Shown here: piece by piece, positions 25,634 through 34,473 of the stretch
Layout of the letters: every line of letters begins with the position of its first letter
Position numbering within the stretch: the stretch's first letter is position 1
DNA from: Ardenticatenaceae bacterium
GTDB taxonomy: Bacteria; Chloroflexota; Anaerolineae; Promineifilales; Promineifilaceae
DNA: 64,000 bases
Reading direction: 5' to 3'
Assembly (NCBI GenBank): GCA_020634435.1
Contig: JACKBS010000005.1
Span: 310,001 to 374,000, forward strand
Made by a program: the position numbers and the translations under genes
The notes under the pieces: generated by a model
Seen by the model: only the letters and a program-made list of their open reading frames with translations
What the model was told of the DNA's origin: nothing
The model's database searches: none

Positions 25634-28096
25634 ATGAGCGGTGAGTTCATTCTCATAATCGACGACAGTCGAGAAATTGTGAAACATCTAACCGAGACGG
25701 TTCTGCCCACCTTTGGCTACCGTACCATGTTCGCTTACGATGGCCAGACGGGCCTGGAACTCATTCGCGAAAAAGACCCCGATCTGGTCATGCTGGACTT
25801 TAATCTGCCGCAAATGACCGGCCTGGATGTCCTCCAGCAAATGGCGCAGGAATCGCTCAAAAATCCTGTTGTGCTAATGACCGGCTACGGTTCAGAACTC
25901 AGCGCCATCGAGGCGTTTCGCTTAGGAGCCAAAGATTACCTCATCAAGCCGTTTACAGCGGACGAAATTGTTGAAACAATTGACCGTGCCCTGGTGGAAA
26001 CCCGCCTGCTGCACGACAAAGCCGAGCTGGCCGAGCAAATTCGCCGCCTGAAGGTGGAAATGAGCCGCCAGAGCAACGAAATGCGCACGTTGTCGAACAT
26101 CGGCAAGGCGATCACGACCTTGTTGAGCGTGGATGAGGTGCTGCAACGGGTGCTGGAAGCGGCCACTTACCTGACCAACGCTGAAGAAAGCACTATTTGG
26201 CTGCCGGATGACGAGGGGAAACATTTACGGCCGTATGATCGCCAAACTCAGCTGTACACCAACAAAAAAGGGCCTATTCTGCCCATGGCCGATTCTCCCG
26301 CCGGAGAAGTGATGCAATCGGGACGGCCGTTGCGCCAATCATCTATGGCTGGGCAGGGCATGAAGGTCAAAACTGGCTACTTTGCCCACGCCGTGCTTTA
26401 CGTGCCGCTCCAACTGCGCGGCATTAACCTGGGCGTTTTGGGCGTCAGCAATCGCTCGGCCTTCCGCGCTTTTAGCAAACAAGACGAGTTTTTGCTCTCT
26501 TTCCTGGCTGATTTTGCCGCCATTTCCCTGGAAAACGCCCGCGTCTTCCAGGCCGCCGACCAGGCGCTGGCCGCGCGGCTGGAGGAGCTAAACACCCTCA
26601 TTCACATCACCCAAACCATCACCGCCTCGCTGGATTTGCAGGAGGTGATTCATCTCACCATCCAGCAAGTGCACAACAGCTGGGCCATTGAAGCGTCCTC
26701 GCTGTGGATGCTCAACGAGGCGACCCAGACTTTGCGCGTGTTGACCAACGTGGGTACGGCCGTTGAAATGGTAGAAAAGCTGGAACTCACCCTGGACCAG
26801 GGCATTGTGGGCAAGGTCGTGCGCACGGGCAAGCCCATCTACACTAATGATGTGGCCCACCATGAGAACCATTTCCGGCAGGCCGATGTAGAAACGGGGT
26901 TCAAGACGCGCTCTATCCTATGCGTGCCGCTTATTTTCCGGGGCAAGGTGGTGGGAGCCATGCAGCTGCTTAACAAAATGGAAGGTGACTTTCATGAGGG
27001 CGATCTGGAGCGGGCCAGAGCGTTGGCCACCGCGATTGCCATTGCTGTGAGCAATGCCCTGTTGTTTGATGAGGCCGAATCGCGCAAGCAGCAGTTGGAA
27101 ACGACCCTGGCCTACATCAACAGCCCCATTCTCATTACCGATGCCCAGCAGCGGGTGCTGCTGTTAAACCACGAAGCCCGCCAGCGGCTACAGCTGGATG
27201 AGGACGCGATTGGACAGTCGGTAACGGCCGTTCTCCAACCCGATACCCTGGCGCAGCTCATCACCGATCCACCTGCCACACCGCCAGAGGTCACCCTACC
27301 AGATGGCTCGGTTTGGCTGCCGCAAATCGCCCAAATTCCCAACGCGGGTGTCGTAATGACCCTGCAAGATGTCACCGAACGACATGAACTGGAACAGGCC
27401 AAAACCCATTTTCTCACCAGCCTGGCCGATGACTTAAACGAGCCGCTGCACCAGCTCAAAGATTTCACTTCTCAGCTTGGCGAAACCGGGCCGCTGAACC
27501 GGGAGCAAGCCCGCCTGTCGCGGCATATTCTTCAAGCCAGCGAGCAGATGATGCAGTTGTTGGTCGGGTTGATTGAACTGGCACAGGGAAACGGCCGTTT
27601 AGAAGCCAAACAACAGCCGTGTGATCTTTTCACCATTGTGGATGAAGTGGTCTGCGCGTTGCAGCCCGAAGCTGAAACACACACGGTATCCTTAGCCTTA
27701 ACGGCCGAATCTGGCCAATATCAGGTGCTTGGCGATCCGGCGCAGTTGCGTCGGGCGGTGAACTGTCTGGTTAGCAACGCCATTAAACACTCCCCGCCAG
27801 GCGAAAAGGTACAGGTCACCCTAATTCCCAAGCCCCACCATGTGCTGCTTCAGGTGCAGGATCACGGCCCGGGTTTTGAGCAAAGCGATTTGCCACATAT
27901 TTTCCAAAAATTTTACCAGGGCCACGCACCCGATGAAACAACCAGCGGATTGGGCTATGCCCTCACCCAGTCCATCGCCGACCTACATGGCGGCAAGTTG
28001 TGGGCGGAAAGCCGCCTGAACGAGGGCAGCACGTTTTATCTAAAGTTGCCGCTTGAACAAATCACACCTTCTTGCTCAGCTGCAAGCAAAAGCTGA
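25634..28096 (+). CDS. Receiver-GAF-GAF-PAS-ATPase sensor with missing phospho-His
   Basis: 820 residues. A response regulator receiver is at 1-120, with phospho-acceptor D55, T83 and K105 and acidic pair D10-D11. A coiled coil follows (~125-160), then two GAF domains (~165-315 and ~330-490), a PAS domain (~495-590), a HisKA-like helical pair (~592-660) and a HATPase domain (~690-812). N, G1 and G2 boxes are present (SNAIKHS, DHGPGFE, TSGLGYAL). The H-box reads SLADDLNEPL where active kinases have S-H-E-L-R-T-P-L, so the phosphorylated His is Asp. It can probably still bind ATP, but classic autophosphorylation should be lost; it may work through its receiver or as a scaffold. No response regulator gene is adjacent. 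Confidence 0.88.
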   Translation: MSGEFILIIDDSREIVKHLTETVLPTFGYRTMFAYDGQTGLELIREKDPDLVMLDFNLPQMTGLDVLQQMAQESLKNPVVLMTGYGSELSAIEAFRLGAKDYLIKPFTADEIVETIDRALVETRLLHDKAELAEQIRRLKVEMSRQSNEMRTLSNIGKAITTLLSVDEVLQRVLEAATYLTNAEESTIWLPDDEGKHLRPYDRQTQLYTNKKGPILPMADSPAGEVMQSGRPLRQSSMAGQGMKVKTGYFAHAVLYVPLQLRGINLGVLGVSNRSAFRAFSKQDEFLLSFLADFAAISLENARVFQAADQALAARLEELNTLIHITQTITASLDLQEVIHLTIQQVHNSWAIEASSLWMLNEATQTLRVLTNVGTAVEMVEKLELTLDQGIVGKVVRTGKPIYTNDVAHHENHFRQADVETGFKTRSILCVPLIFRGKVVGAMQLLNKMEGDFHEGDLERARALATAIAIAVSNALLFDEAESRKQQLETTLAYINSPILITDAQQRVLLLNHEARQRLQLDEDAIGQSVTAVLQPDTLAQLITDPPATPPEVTLPDGSVWLPQIAQIPNAGVVMTLQDVTERHELEQAKTHFLTSLADDLNEPLHQLKDFTSQLGETGPLNREQARLSRHILQASEQMMQLLVGLIELAQGNGRLEAKQQPCDLFTIVDEVVCALQPEAETHTVSLALTAESGQYQVLGDPAQLRRAVNCLVSNAIKHSPPGEKVQVTLIPKPHHVLLQVQDHGPGFEQSDLPHIFQKFYQGHAPDETTSGLGYALTQSIADLHGGKLWAESRLNEGSTFYLKLPLEQITPSCSAASKS

Positions 28097-28220
28097 TTTC
28101 TCCTTATATTGATATTGACCACTATCTACTTGTTTAGATGATGACGGGTAGAATCAAGGCGTATAGGCACGTCAACCGACAGAAAAAGGCGTTCACAACG
28201 GCTATGGAGGCATAACAACG

Positions 28221-28532
28221 ATGAATTGGCAATCATTTTTTATTGGCGTGGGTGTTGGGTTAATCAGCGCCGTGGTCGGAGCGATTGTTGAATATTTAAT
28301 CGTGAGACGTCGAAGAGATCAGCAGACGGAACGGTTACCTGGCTGCATGCTGCTCGTTTCCGGCGCATTGGGGGGAATTGGCATGGTTGCCATCAGCATT
28401 TCGCTCATCACGTCTGGCGAGGTCGTGCGGATGCTTATCACTGGCCTGGGTGTGGGCGTAGGTTTTTTCGGCGGGTTTATTTTGATGATGATCGGCTGGT
28501 TTATTCTTAATCGGCCCACCGGCAACGGATAA
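28221..28532 (+). CDS. Small membrane protein with three helices
   Basis: 103 residues, after a GGAGG-type site (ATGGAGGCATAACAACG). Hydrophobic segments at about 6-28, 42-65 and 70-95, with an Arg-rich loop (VRRRRDQQTER) after the first, which places that loop in the cytoplasm. I recognise no family. It may follow the sensor gene in the same transcript (125-base gap, no terminator seen). Confidence 0.7.
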   Translation: MNWQSFFIGVGVGLISAVVGAIVEYLIVRRRRDQQTERLPGCMLLVSGALGGIGMVAISISLITSGEVVRMLITGLGVGVGFFGGFILMMIGWFILNRPTGNG

Positions 28533-28583
28533 TCATAACGGACTGGCGTCGGTTACGGCCGTTCCCTCTCCACTCTCTCATGT

Positions 28584-29828
28584 CTAACGCAAGCTAGCCA
28601 GCGCTGCCAATACCTGATCCACTTCATCGGCCGTGTTGTAATGGTTAAAGCCAATGCGCACCAGGCCACCTTTGTCCAGCAACCCTAACCGGTCCATAAC
28701 AGCCACAGCATAATAATGCCCGTGCCAGACAAAAATTCCCAGCTCGCCCAGGCGTTCAGCCACAGCCTCAGGGGAGAAACCATCTAAACTTACGGCAAAA
28801 GTAGGCGTGCGCTCATCCAGGCGCTCCACATCGGTAATGCCGTACACATGCAAGCCAGGCACCTGTGCTGCCCCTCGTAAAAAGCGCAGGCTCAAGGACA
28901 TTTCATACGTCTTGGTACGCGCCATCGCCTGCACCAACCGCTCCCGCCGCGATCCGGCTTCTCCACCCAGCGTCGCCAGATAGTTGACGACGGCCGTTAC
29001 CCCTGCGAGGCTCTCAAAACTTTGCGTGCCCGTTTCCCACTTGCCCGCCGGTTTGCTGGGCGCAGGACGCACTTTGTAAGCCATCAAGCCATCCAGCAGC
29101 TCATATTTGCCATACAAAATGCCCGTGTGTGGGCCAAAATATTTGTAAGCGCTGGAAATGAGGAAGTCGCAGTCAATGGCCTGCACATCGATCAGGCCGT
29201 GGGGCGCAAAATGGACAGAATCTACCAGCACCAACGCACCTGCCTTGTGGGCCAATTCAGCCGCACGCCGCACGTCACTGATGGAACCTACGGCATTGGA
29301 TGCGTAGGTGATCGCCAGCAGGCGCGTCTTTTCGTTGAGCAGTTCAGGCAGAGTCTCCAGCCGTAGGGTGCAGTCGGCGGGATCAAAATCCAGCCAGCGC
29401 ACCGTCACCCCCCGATCTTCAGCAGCCAACAGCCAGGGCGAAATGTTGGCGTCATGGTCCAGCCGGGTGACGATGATCTCATCGCCGGGCTGCCAGGTAC
29501 GGGCCAGAGCACGGCTAATGCTGAAGTTCAGGCTGGTCATGTTCTGGCCAAAGACAATTTCGTCGGGGCGACGCGCATTGTACAGGTCCATCATGGCCAA
29601 ACGGGCAGCATCGGTGATTTCATCCGTGTAGCGACTGGTAAAGAAGGGGCCGCCAGAATTGCTGCCGCCATGGTGCAGGTAGCCACTCATGGCGTCGATG
29701 ACGCTTTGGGGAACCTGGGTGCCGCCGGGACCATCGAGGTAAACGGCCGTTTTCCCGTCAACTTCTAACTGTAAGGCTGGGAACTGCGCCCGCAAGGGCA
29801 TGGGATCAAAAGGGGCTTGTTGTGTCAT
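28584..29828 (-). CDS. Class V aminotransferase, cysteine desulfurase-like
   Basis: 414 residues, PLP fold type I. The PLP lysine is K229 in SSAYKYFGPH, with D203 and H206 in LVDSVHFAPHG as the ring-stacking/acidic pair, and GGSNSGGPFFTSR near 54-66 typical of the cysteine-desulfurase-like subfamily (TIGR01976 type). A catalytic loop Cys of true desulfurases is not obvious in the C-terminal part, so activity on cysteine is uncertain. It stands alone beside the rhamnose regulator. Confidence 0.88.
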   Translation of the reverse strand: MTQQAPFDPMPLRAQFPALQLEVDGKTAVYLDGPGGTQVPQSVIDAMSGYLHHGGSNSGGPFFTSRYTDEITDAARLAMMDLYNARRPDEIVFGQNMTSLNFSISRALARTWQPGDEIIVTRLDHDANISPWLLAAEDRGVTVRWLDFDPADCTLRLETLPELLNEKTRLLAITYASNAVGSISDVRRAAELAHKAGALVLVDSVHFAPHGLIDVQAIDCDFLISSAYKYFGPHTGILYGKYELLDGLMAYKVRPAPSKPAGKWETGTQSFESLAGVTAVVNYLATLGGEAGSRRERLVQAMARTKTYEMSLSLRFLRGAAQVPGLHVYGITDVERLDERTPTFAVSLDGFSPEAVAERLGELGIFVWHGHYYAVAVMDRLGLLDKGGLVRIGFNHYNTADEVDQVLAALASLR

Positions 29829-29894
29829 AGGGTTGGATTATAACAGCAAGATGTCCGGTGACGACTGGTTTTTCTGGTGGTGTTCCCACCAGAT

Positions 29895-31577
29895 TTACTC
29901 AAGCACCGGGTAGTAGCGGTCAATATTGCTGGCGTTGATAAACACGTGCTGGATGTACACCGCCGGAGGCACCGACTCACCGCGCAGGATTTTCAGCGCC
30001 AGATCGATCACTTTTTCGCCATAACGCTCTGGCATGTAGGCGGTCGAGCCAATAAGCCGCGACTGCGGATCGCGAATTTCGTTACGCACCAGCCGGTCGG
30101 CACCCTGCCCCACGATGACCACATGCTCTTCCCGGTTGGCCCGGCGTGCCGCTTGCAAAGCGCCAAACGCGGCTTCATCGTTAAAGGAGACAATCGCGAT
30201 GCGCTGGCTGTCGGGTAAATTTTGCAATGCTTTGGCGACACCGGCTTCGGAAACGGCCGTTGTGTTCCCACAATCAATATGATGAATACAATCGGCTTCC
30301 GGCAGTTGCGGGACAACCTCTTTTAACCCATCGAGCTGCCCCTGAATCCGAGCCTCTGGTAGTGACCCAGCCCGTGGTTCTTCCAGGATGATGAGATGGT
30401 CGAAACGGCCGTACCACTGCCGCTGAATCCACTCCCCCAAAGCCCGCCCCGCCAGATGACCGGCGCGGTAATTGTCTACGCCAAAAAAGGTCGCCCCCAG
30501 CATCGGAATATCAATGGCAATTACCGGAATGCCCGCCTGCTGGAACTTGTCCATCAGCAAGTTACCCGCCTTGTAATCGATCTGATACTCAATTACCAGA
30601 TCAATATTGCGCTGGATCAGGCGGTCAGCCACCCGCAGCGCTTCTTCGCCGCTAAGCCGGTTGTTGGCCACCACCACATCAATGCTGCCCACATCTGCGG
30701 CAGCTCGCTCCAGGCTGCGCCGCACGTCCACCGCAAACGGCAGCTCTTCGCTTTGGTTGGCAAACCCAATCGTAAACTGCGCCTTCTGGCCATCCACCGT
30801 AAACGAACGCACCGTGTTTTCGCCACACACTGTCAGGTTAATTCTGGCCTGGCGCATGCGGTCCACAAATCCAGCGGGTACCGCGCTGTCCGTCAAAAAG
30901 TGGCTGATCCGCTCGGGTTTGGCAAACGGCAGGGTGCCCATCGACCCTATTTTGTTGGAGCCCACCAAGGCAATGATACGTGGAATTGAGGCCAGCATCG
31001 CCTCTTTAAGCTGCGCCTCTTCGATGTATCGCTCTGTCAGGCCAGATTCCAGATCAAAGCCAACGCAGGAAACATAGGCGGCGTGGATGTGCATATTTTT
31101 CAGCATTTCCAGCCCGAGCAGCCCGGTGGTGGCATTGCCGCTGCGGTTGAGCATACCGCCCACCAACACCACCGTGTGGCTGGTGTTCCGCGCCACCTGT
31201 CGGGCCGTTTCCAGCCCGTTGGTGACAATGGTTAATCGCTTGTGTTCACGCAAATAGGGGATCATGAACTGGACGGTGGTGCTGGCATCCAGCAAAATGG
31301 TGCTGCCCTCGTCCACCATTTCTGCCGCCCAACGCGCAATGCGCTGTTTAACTTCAGCATTGGCCACCTGCGTCAGACCCGGCAGCGGAGTCTCCGGCTC
31401 TACCAACACAGCGCCGCCGCGCACGCGCCGTACCTGCTGCTCTTCTTCCAGGGCGGTCAAATCGTTGCGGATGGTGCCCTCAGACACGGCCAACTGCTCG
31501 GCCAACTGCGGCACACGAATGCCTGGCTTTTCCGCCAGGATGCGCAGGATATTTTGTCGCCGTTCAAAACCAATCAT
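29895..31577 (-). CDS. DeoR-type regulator fused to a sugar-binding (periplasmic-binding-like) domain
   Basis: 560 residues in three parts. Residues 1-58: DeoR helix-turn-helix (LAEQLAVSEGTIRNDL, ending RRVRGGAV). Residues ~75-235: DeoR sensor domain (ILLDASTTVQF, TIVTNGLETA, VVLVGGMLN, ALVGSNKIG). Residues ~265-560: a type I periplasmic-binding-protein/LacI-like domain (VVVANNRLSGEEALRVADRLI, VIAIDIPMLGATFFGVDNYRAG, IAIVSFNDEAAFGAL). A normal DeoR protein is ~250 residues. It is divergent from the rhamnose transporter operon, so the fused domain probably senses rhamnose while the DeoR domain could sense a phosphorylated intermediate such as rhamnulose-1-P. The double-sensor idea is inference. 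Confidence 0.9.
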   Translation of the reverse strand: MIGFERRQNILRILAEKPGIRVPQLAEQLAVSEGTIRNDLTALEEEQQVRRVRGGAVLVEPETPLPGLTQVANAEVKQRIARWAAEMVDEGSTILLDASTTVQFMIPYLREHKRLTIVTNGLETARQVARNTSHTVVLVGGMLNRSGNATTGLLGLEMLKNMHIHAAYVSCVGFDLESGLTERYIEEAQLKEAMLASIPRIIALVGSNKIGSMGTLPFAKPERISHFLTDSAVPAGFVDRMRQARINLTVCGENTVRSFTVDGQKAQFTIGFANQSEELPFAVDVRRSLERAAADVGSIDVVVANNRLSGEEALRVADRLIQRNIDLVIEYQIDYKAGNLLMDKFQQAGIPVIAIDIPMLGATFFGVDNYRAGHLAGRALGEWIQRQWYGRFDHLIILEEPRAGSLPEARIQGQLDGLKEVVPQLPEADCIHHIDCGNTTAVSEAGVAKALQNLPDSQRIAIVSFNDEAAFGALQAARRANREEHVVIVGQGADRLVRNEIRDPQSRLIGSTAYMPERYGEKVIDLALKILRGESVPPAVYIQHVFINASNIDRYYPVLE

Positions 31578-31626
31578 AATGAAGAGCTGCCGTTTACCTT
31601 TTTATATGACAACGTAAATTGTAGAA

Positions 31627-31647
31627 ATTTGTCGAAAGCTGACAAAT
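31627..31647. promoter_or_regulatory. Palindromic operator between regulator and rhamnose operon
   Basis: ATTTGTC (31627-31633) and GACAAAT (31641-31647) are perfect inverted 7-mers separated by seven bases. It lies 50 bases upstream of the regulator start, suited to autoregulation, and upstream of the plus-strand promoter. Confidence 0.6.
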
Positions 31648-31700
31648 GGTATTTGTAAACAGCGTGTTTGCCCGCTTTTTTGGGGATTTCAGTTAATTCG

Positions 31701-31729
31701 TTGACGTATTTTAGTGTGCATGTTATGAT
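31701..31729 (+). promoter_or_regulatory. Sigma-A promoter of the rhamnose operon
   Basis: TTGACG (31701-31706), 17-base spacer, TATGAT (31724-31729). Both boxes are one mismatch from consensus, and the spacing is ideal. Expected start of transcription near 31736. Confidence 0.75.
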
Positions 31730-31750
31730 TTCGCCAATATTCGGCAATTT

Positions 31751-31770
31751 TCAACAAATATCAACAATAT
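31751..31770 (+). promoter_or_regulatory. Tandem 10-mers downstream of the rhamnose promoter
   Basis: TCAACAAATA (31751-31760) and TCAACAATAT (31761-31770) lie 15-35 bases after the expected transcription start, one helical turn apart, where a repressor would block elongation or initiation. Confidence 0.45.
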
Positions 31771-31843
31771 TTGGCCGCAAAAGTTCGCGCAAGCGTTCAC
31801 CCTCTCTAAATTGCTGAATAACCATCAAGGAAGCTGGAAGAGC

Positions 31844-33334
31844 ATGGCAAAGCCTATTTTGGAGATGCAGCATATCTCAAAACGGTTTGGTACGACCCAG
31901 GCGCTGGATGATGTCTCGCTCACGCTGTATCCTGGCGAAATTCACGCATTACTCGGTGAAAACGGAGCGGGCAAATCCACTCTCATCAAAATCATGACGG
32001 GCATTTACAAGCCAGATGAGGGGGAGATTTTGTTGGACGGCCGTTCCACCCCCATCACCAATCCCCTCGACGCCCAAGCCAACGGCATCGCCGCCATCCA
32101 CCAGGAACCGATGATCTTCCCCGACCTTAACGTGGCCGAAAATATTTTTATTGGCCACCGCAACCGGGGTGGTGTGGTGCGCTGGCGGCAAATGTACCGC
32201 GATGCAGCCGAAATTCTGGCCCGGCTGGACATCAAGCTGGACGTACGCAGCTCGGCGCGGGGACTGACCCTGGCCGCGCAGCAAGCGGTAGAAATTGCCA
32301 AAGCAATCTCGTTGGACACCCGCGTCCTGATCATGGACGAACCCACCGCGTCGCTCTCCGCGCATGAGGTGGACCAACTGTTCAAGCTCACCCGGCGGCT
32401 GAAGGAGAAGGGCGTCTCCATTTTGTTCATCAGCCACCGGATGGAAGAGGTGTTTACGATTTCCGATCGAGTGACGGTGTTACGAGACGGCCGTTTTGTT
32501 TCCTCCCATCCCGCCGCCGAAGTCACCCCCGAATCCGCCATTCGTGACATGGTTGGCCGCCACATGGACGACTTCTTCGCCAAATCCGCCACGGAACAGG
32601 GCGATTTGCTACTCTCCGTAAACAATCTCAGCAAAGAAAACGTCTTCCACGACATTAATTTTGACGTACATGCCGGGGAGGTCGTCGGCTTTGCCGGGCT
32701 AGTTGGCTCCCGCCGCACCGATGTGGCCCTGGCCCTGTTTGGCATCGAAACGGCCGATTCCGGCACCGTCACCTTCGACGGGCAAACCGTGGACGTGCGC
32801 TCGCCGCAGCAGGCGGTCAAGCTGGGCATCGCCTACGTCACCGAGGATCGGCGGCAGTTGGGCCTGACGATGCCCATGTCCATCACCACCAACATTTCGC
32901 TGCCCATGCTGCACAGCTACACCAATCGGTACGGCCTGGTCCAGCGCAAAGAAGAGAAGAAAACGGCCGAATCGTTCCGCGAGCGCCTCAATATTCGCGC
33001 TGCCAGCCTGGAGCAAACCGCAGGCACCCTCTCCGGCGGCAACCAGCAAAAAGTGGTCCTCAGCAAATGGCTTAACACCCAGCCTCGCCTGCTCATCCTC
33101 GATGAGCCCACGCGCGGCATCGACGTGGGGGCCAAGGCCGAAGTCCACCACATCATCAACGAACTGGCCCAGCAAGGCATGGGCATCATCATGATTTCGT
33201 CTGACCTGCCCGAAGTGCTAGCCATGAGCGACCGCATCGTGGTTATGCGCGAGGGGCGGCAGATGGCAATTTTGGATCGCAGTGAAGCTACACAAGAGCG
33301 GGTGATGACCGCCGCCATGGGACAAATCGCATGA
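31844..33334 (+). CDS. rhaT: Rhamnose/sugar ABC transporter ATPase (tandem NBDs)
   Basis: 496 residues from the ATG at 31844, following AAGGAAGCTGGAAG; a TTG frame from 31811 is weaker. Two nucleotide-binding halves as in RbsA/MglA-type ATPases. The first half has Walker A GENGAGKST and Walker B VLIMDEPTASL. The second half lacks a proper Walker A but has LSGGNQQK and LLILDEPTRGID. Its place at the head of a rhamnose locus and the following permease pair match the RhaTPQ layout described in rhizobia. The 3' end overlaps the first permease by four bases. Confidence 0.9.
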   Translation: MAKPILEMQHISKRFGTTQALDDVSLTLYPGEIHALLGENGAGKSTLIKIMTGIYKPDEGEILLDGRSTPITNPLDAQANGIAAIHQEPMIFPDLNVAENIFIGHRNRGGVVRWRQMYRDAAEILARLDIKLDVRSSARGLTLAAQQAVEIAKAISLDTRVLIMDEPTASLSAHEVDQLFKLTRRLKEKGVSILFISHRMEEVFTISDRVTVLRDGRFVSSHPAAEVTPESAIRDMVGRHMDDFFAKSATEQGDLLLSVNNLSKENVFHDINFDVHAGEVVGFAGLVGSRRTDVALALFGIETADSGTVTFDGQTVDVRSPQQAVKLGIAYVTEDRRQLGLTMPMSITTNISLPMLHSYTNRYGLVQRKEEKKTAESFRERLNIRAASLEQTAGTLSGGNQQKVVLSKWLNTQPRLLILDEPTRGIDVGAKAEVHHIINELAQQGMGIIMISSDLPEVLAMSDRIVVMREGRQMAILDRSEATQERVMTAAMGQIA

Positions 33335-34380
33335 ACGCCATCAAACGCACCATTCGTCCAGAACAAGTCCGCGAACTCATCCTTGTCCTCATCATCTTTG
33401 GGGCAATCCTCTTCTTTGGCTCCCAAATTGAAAATTATTACCAGGCACGCACCTTCACCCGCATCGCTTCGACCGTGGCCATTTTGGCCGTGGTCGCCGT
33501 CGGGCAAACGCTCGTTGTCCTCATGCGCAATATTGACCTCTCGGTCGGATCGATTGTCGGCTTTACGGCCTATTTTGTGGGTCGCGCCGTCGTGGCCAAC
33601 AATGAGATGTCGCCCGCCGTAGTGGTGCTGCTGGCCATCGTCATGGGCGGTGGCTTGGGGTTGGTGAATGGATTAATTATTTCATACGGCCGTGTTCCTG
33701 CCATCATCACCACATTGGGCACATTGGCCATTTACCGCTCCCTCCTGGTCCAATTTTCCGATGCCCAAACCATTATCACCAGCGCTTTGCCCGAGTGGCT
33801 GGTGAACTTGCCCCAGGTCAATGCGTTTGTCGTGGGTGAAATTGAAATCAAGCTGATTGTGCTGATCGCTATCGCCATTATCATCATCTTCCAATTTGTC
33901 GTCGCTTACCTGCCCTGGGGTCGTCGCCTGTACGCTATCGGCTCCAACCCGGATGCCGCCCAAATGAGTGGCCTGCCCGTGCGCCGCATGACCATCAGCG
34001 CCTACACCATTTGCGGTGCGCTCAGCGGTCTGGCCGGGTTCCTGTTTCTGGCCCGATTTGGCACCATCACCGTCGTGGCCGCCCAGGGATTGGAATTGCA
34101 GGTGGTGGCCGCCGTCGTGGTGGGTGGCGTCAACATTTTTGGCGGCAGTGGCACCATGCTAGGCACATTGCTGGGTGCCGTGCTCATCGCCACGCTGGAG
34201 CAAAGCTTGCTGCGCTGGCGCGTCGTCAGCGAATTCTGGCGCGACGCCCTGCTGGGGCTGCTCATCCTACTCGCCGTGGCCACCGATTCCGTCATTCTCG
34301 CCCGCCTGCGCTTGCTCTGGGCGCGCGGCGAAATTGAACAACTCCAGGCAGACGAACCGCTGCCTGCCGAAACAGCCTAA
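33331..34380 (+). CDS. rhaP: Rhamnose/sugar ABC permease 1
   Basis: 349 residues, about nine to ten membrane helices of the branched-chain/ribose permease family (BPD_transp_2). The family helix pair NIDLSVGSIVGFTAYFVG and the loop GGVNIFGGSGTMLGTLLGA are present, the latter carrying the contact to the ATPase. It starts inside the stop of the ATPase gene (ATGA). A palindromic element separates it from the second permease. Symbol given by analogy with rhizobial rhaP. Confidence 0.88.
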   Translation: MNAIKRTIRPEQVRELILVLIIFGAILFFGSQIENYYQARTFTRIASTVAILAVVAVGQTLVVLMRNIDLSVGSIVGFTAYFVGRAVVANNEMSPAVVVLLAIVMGGGLGLVNGLIISYGRVPAIITTLGTLAIYRSLLVQFSDAQTIITSALPEWLVNLPQVNAFVVGEIEIKLIVLIAIAIIIIFQFVVAYLPWGRRLYAIGSNPDAAQMSGLPVRRMTISAYTICGALSGLAGFLFLARFGTITVVAAQGLELQVVAAVVVGGVNIFGGSGTMLGTLLGAVLIATLEQSLLRWRVVSEFWRDALLGLLILLAVATDSVILARLRLLWARGEIEQLQADEPLPAETA

Positions 34381-34387
34381 CGAATTA

Positions 34388-34452
34388 ACCGCAGAGAACG
34401 CGGAGGACGCAGAGAAAAAGAAAAACTCAGCGCTCTCCGCGACCTCCGCGGT
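34388..34452. repeat. Palindromic element ACCGCAGAGAACGCGGAGG family, inside operon
   Basis: ACCGCAGAGAACGCGGAGG, then ACGCAGAG, is inverted at CTCTCCGCGACCTCCGCGGT (to 34452). It fills the gap between the two permease genes. The left arm also occurs inside the Hsp70-like gene (14931-14976). Confidence 0.75.
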
Positions 34453-34473
34453 AGAAAATTGTAGGAAAAGTAG

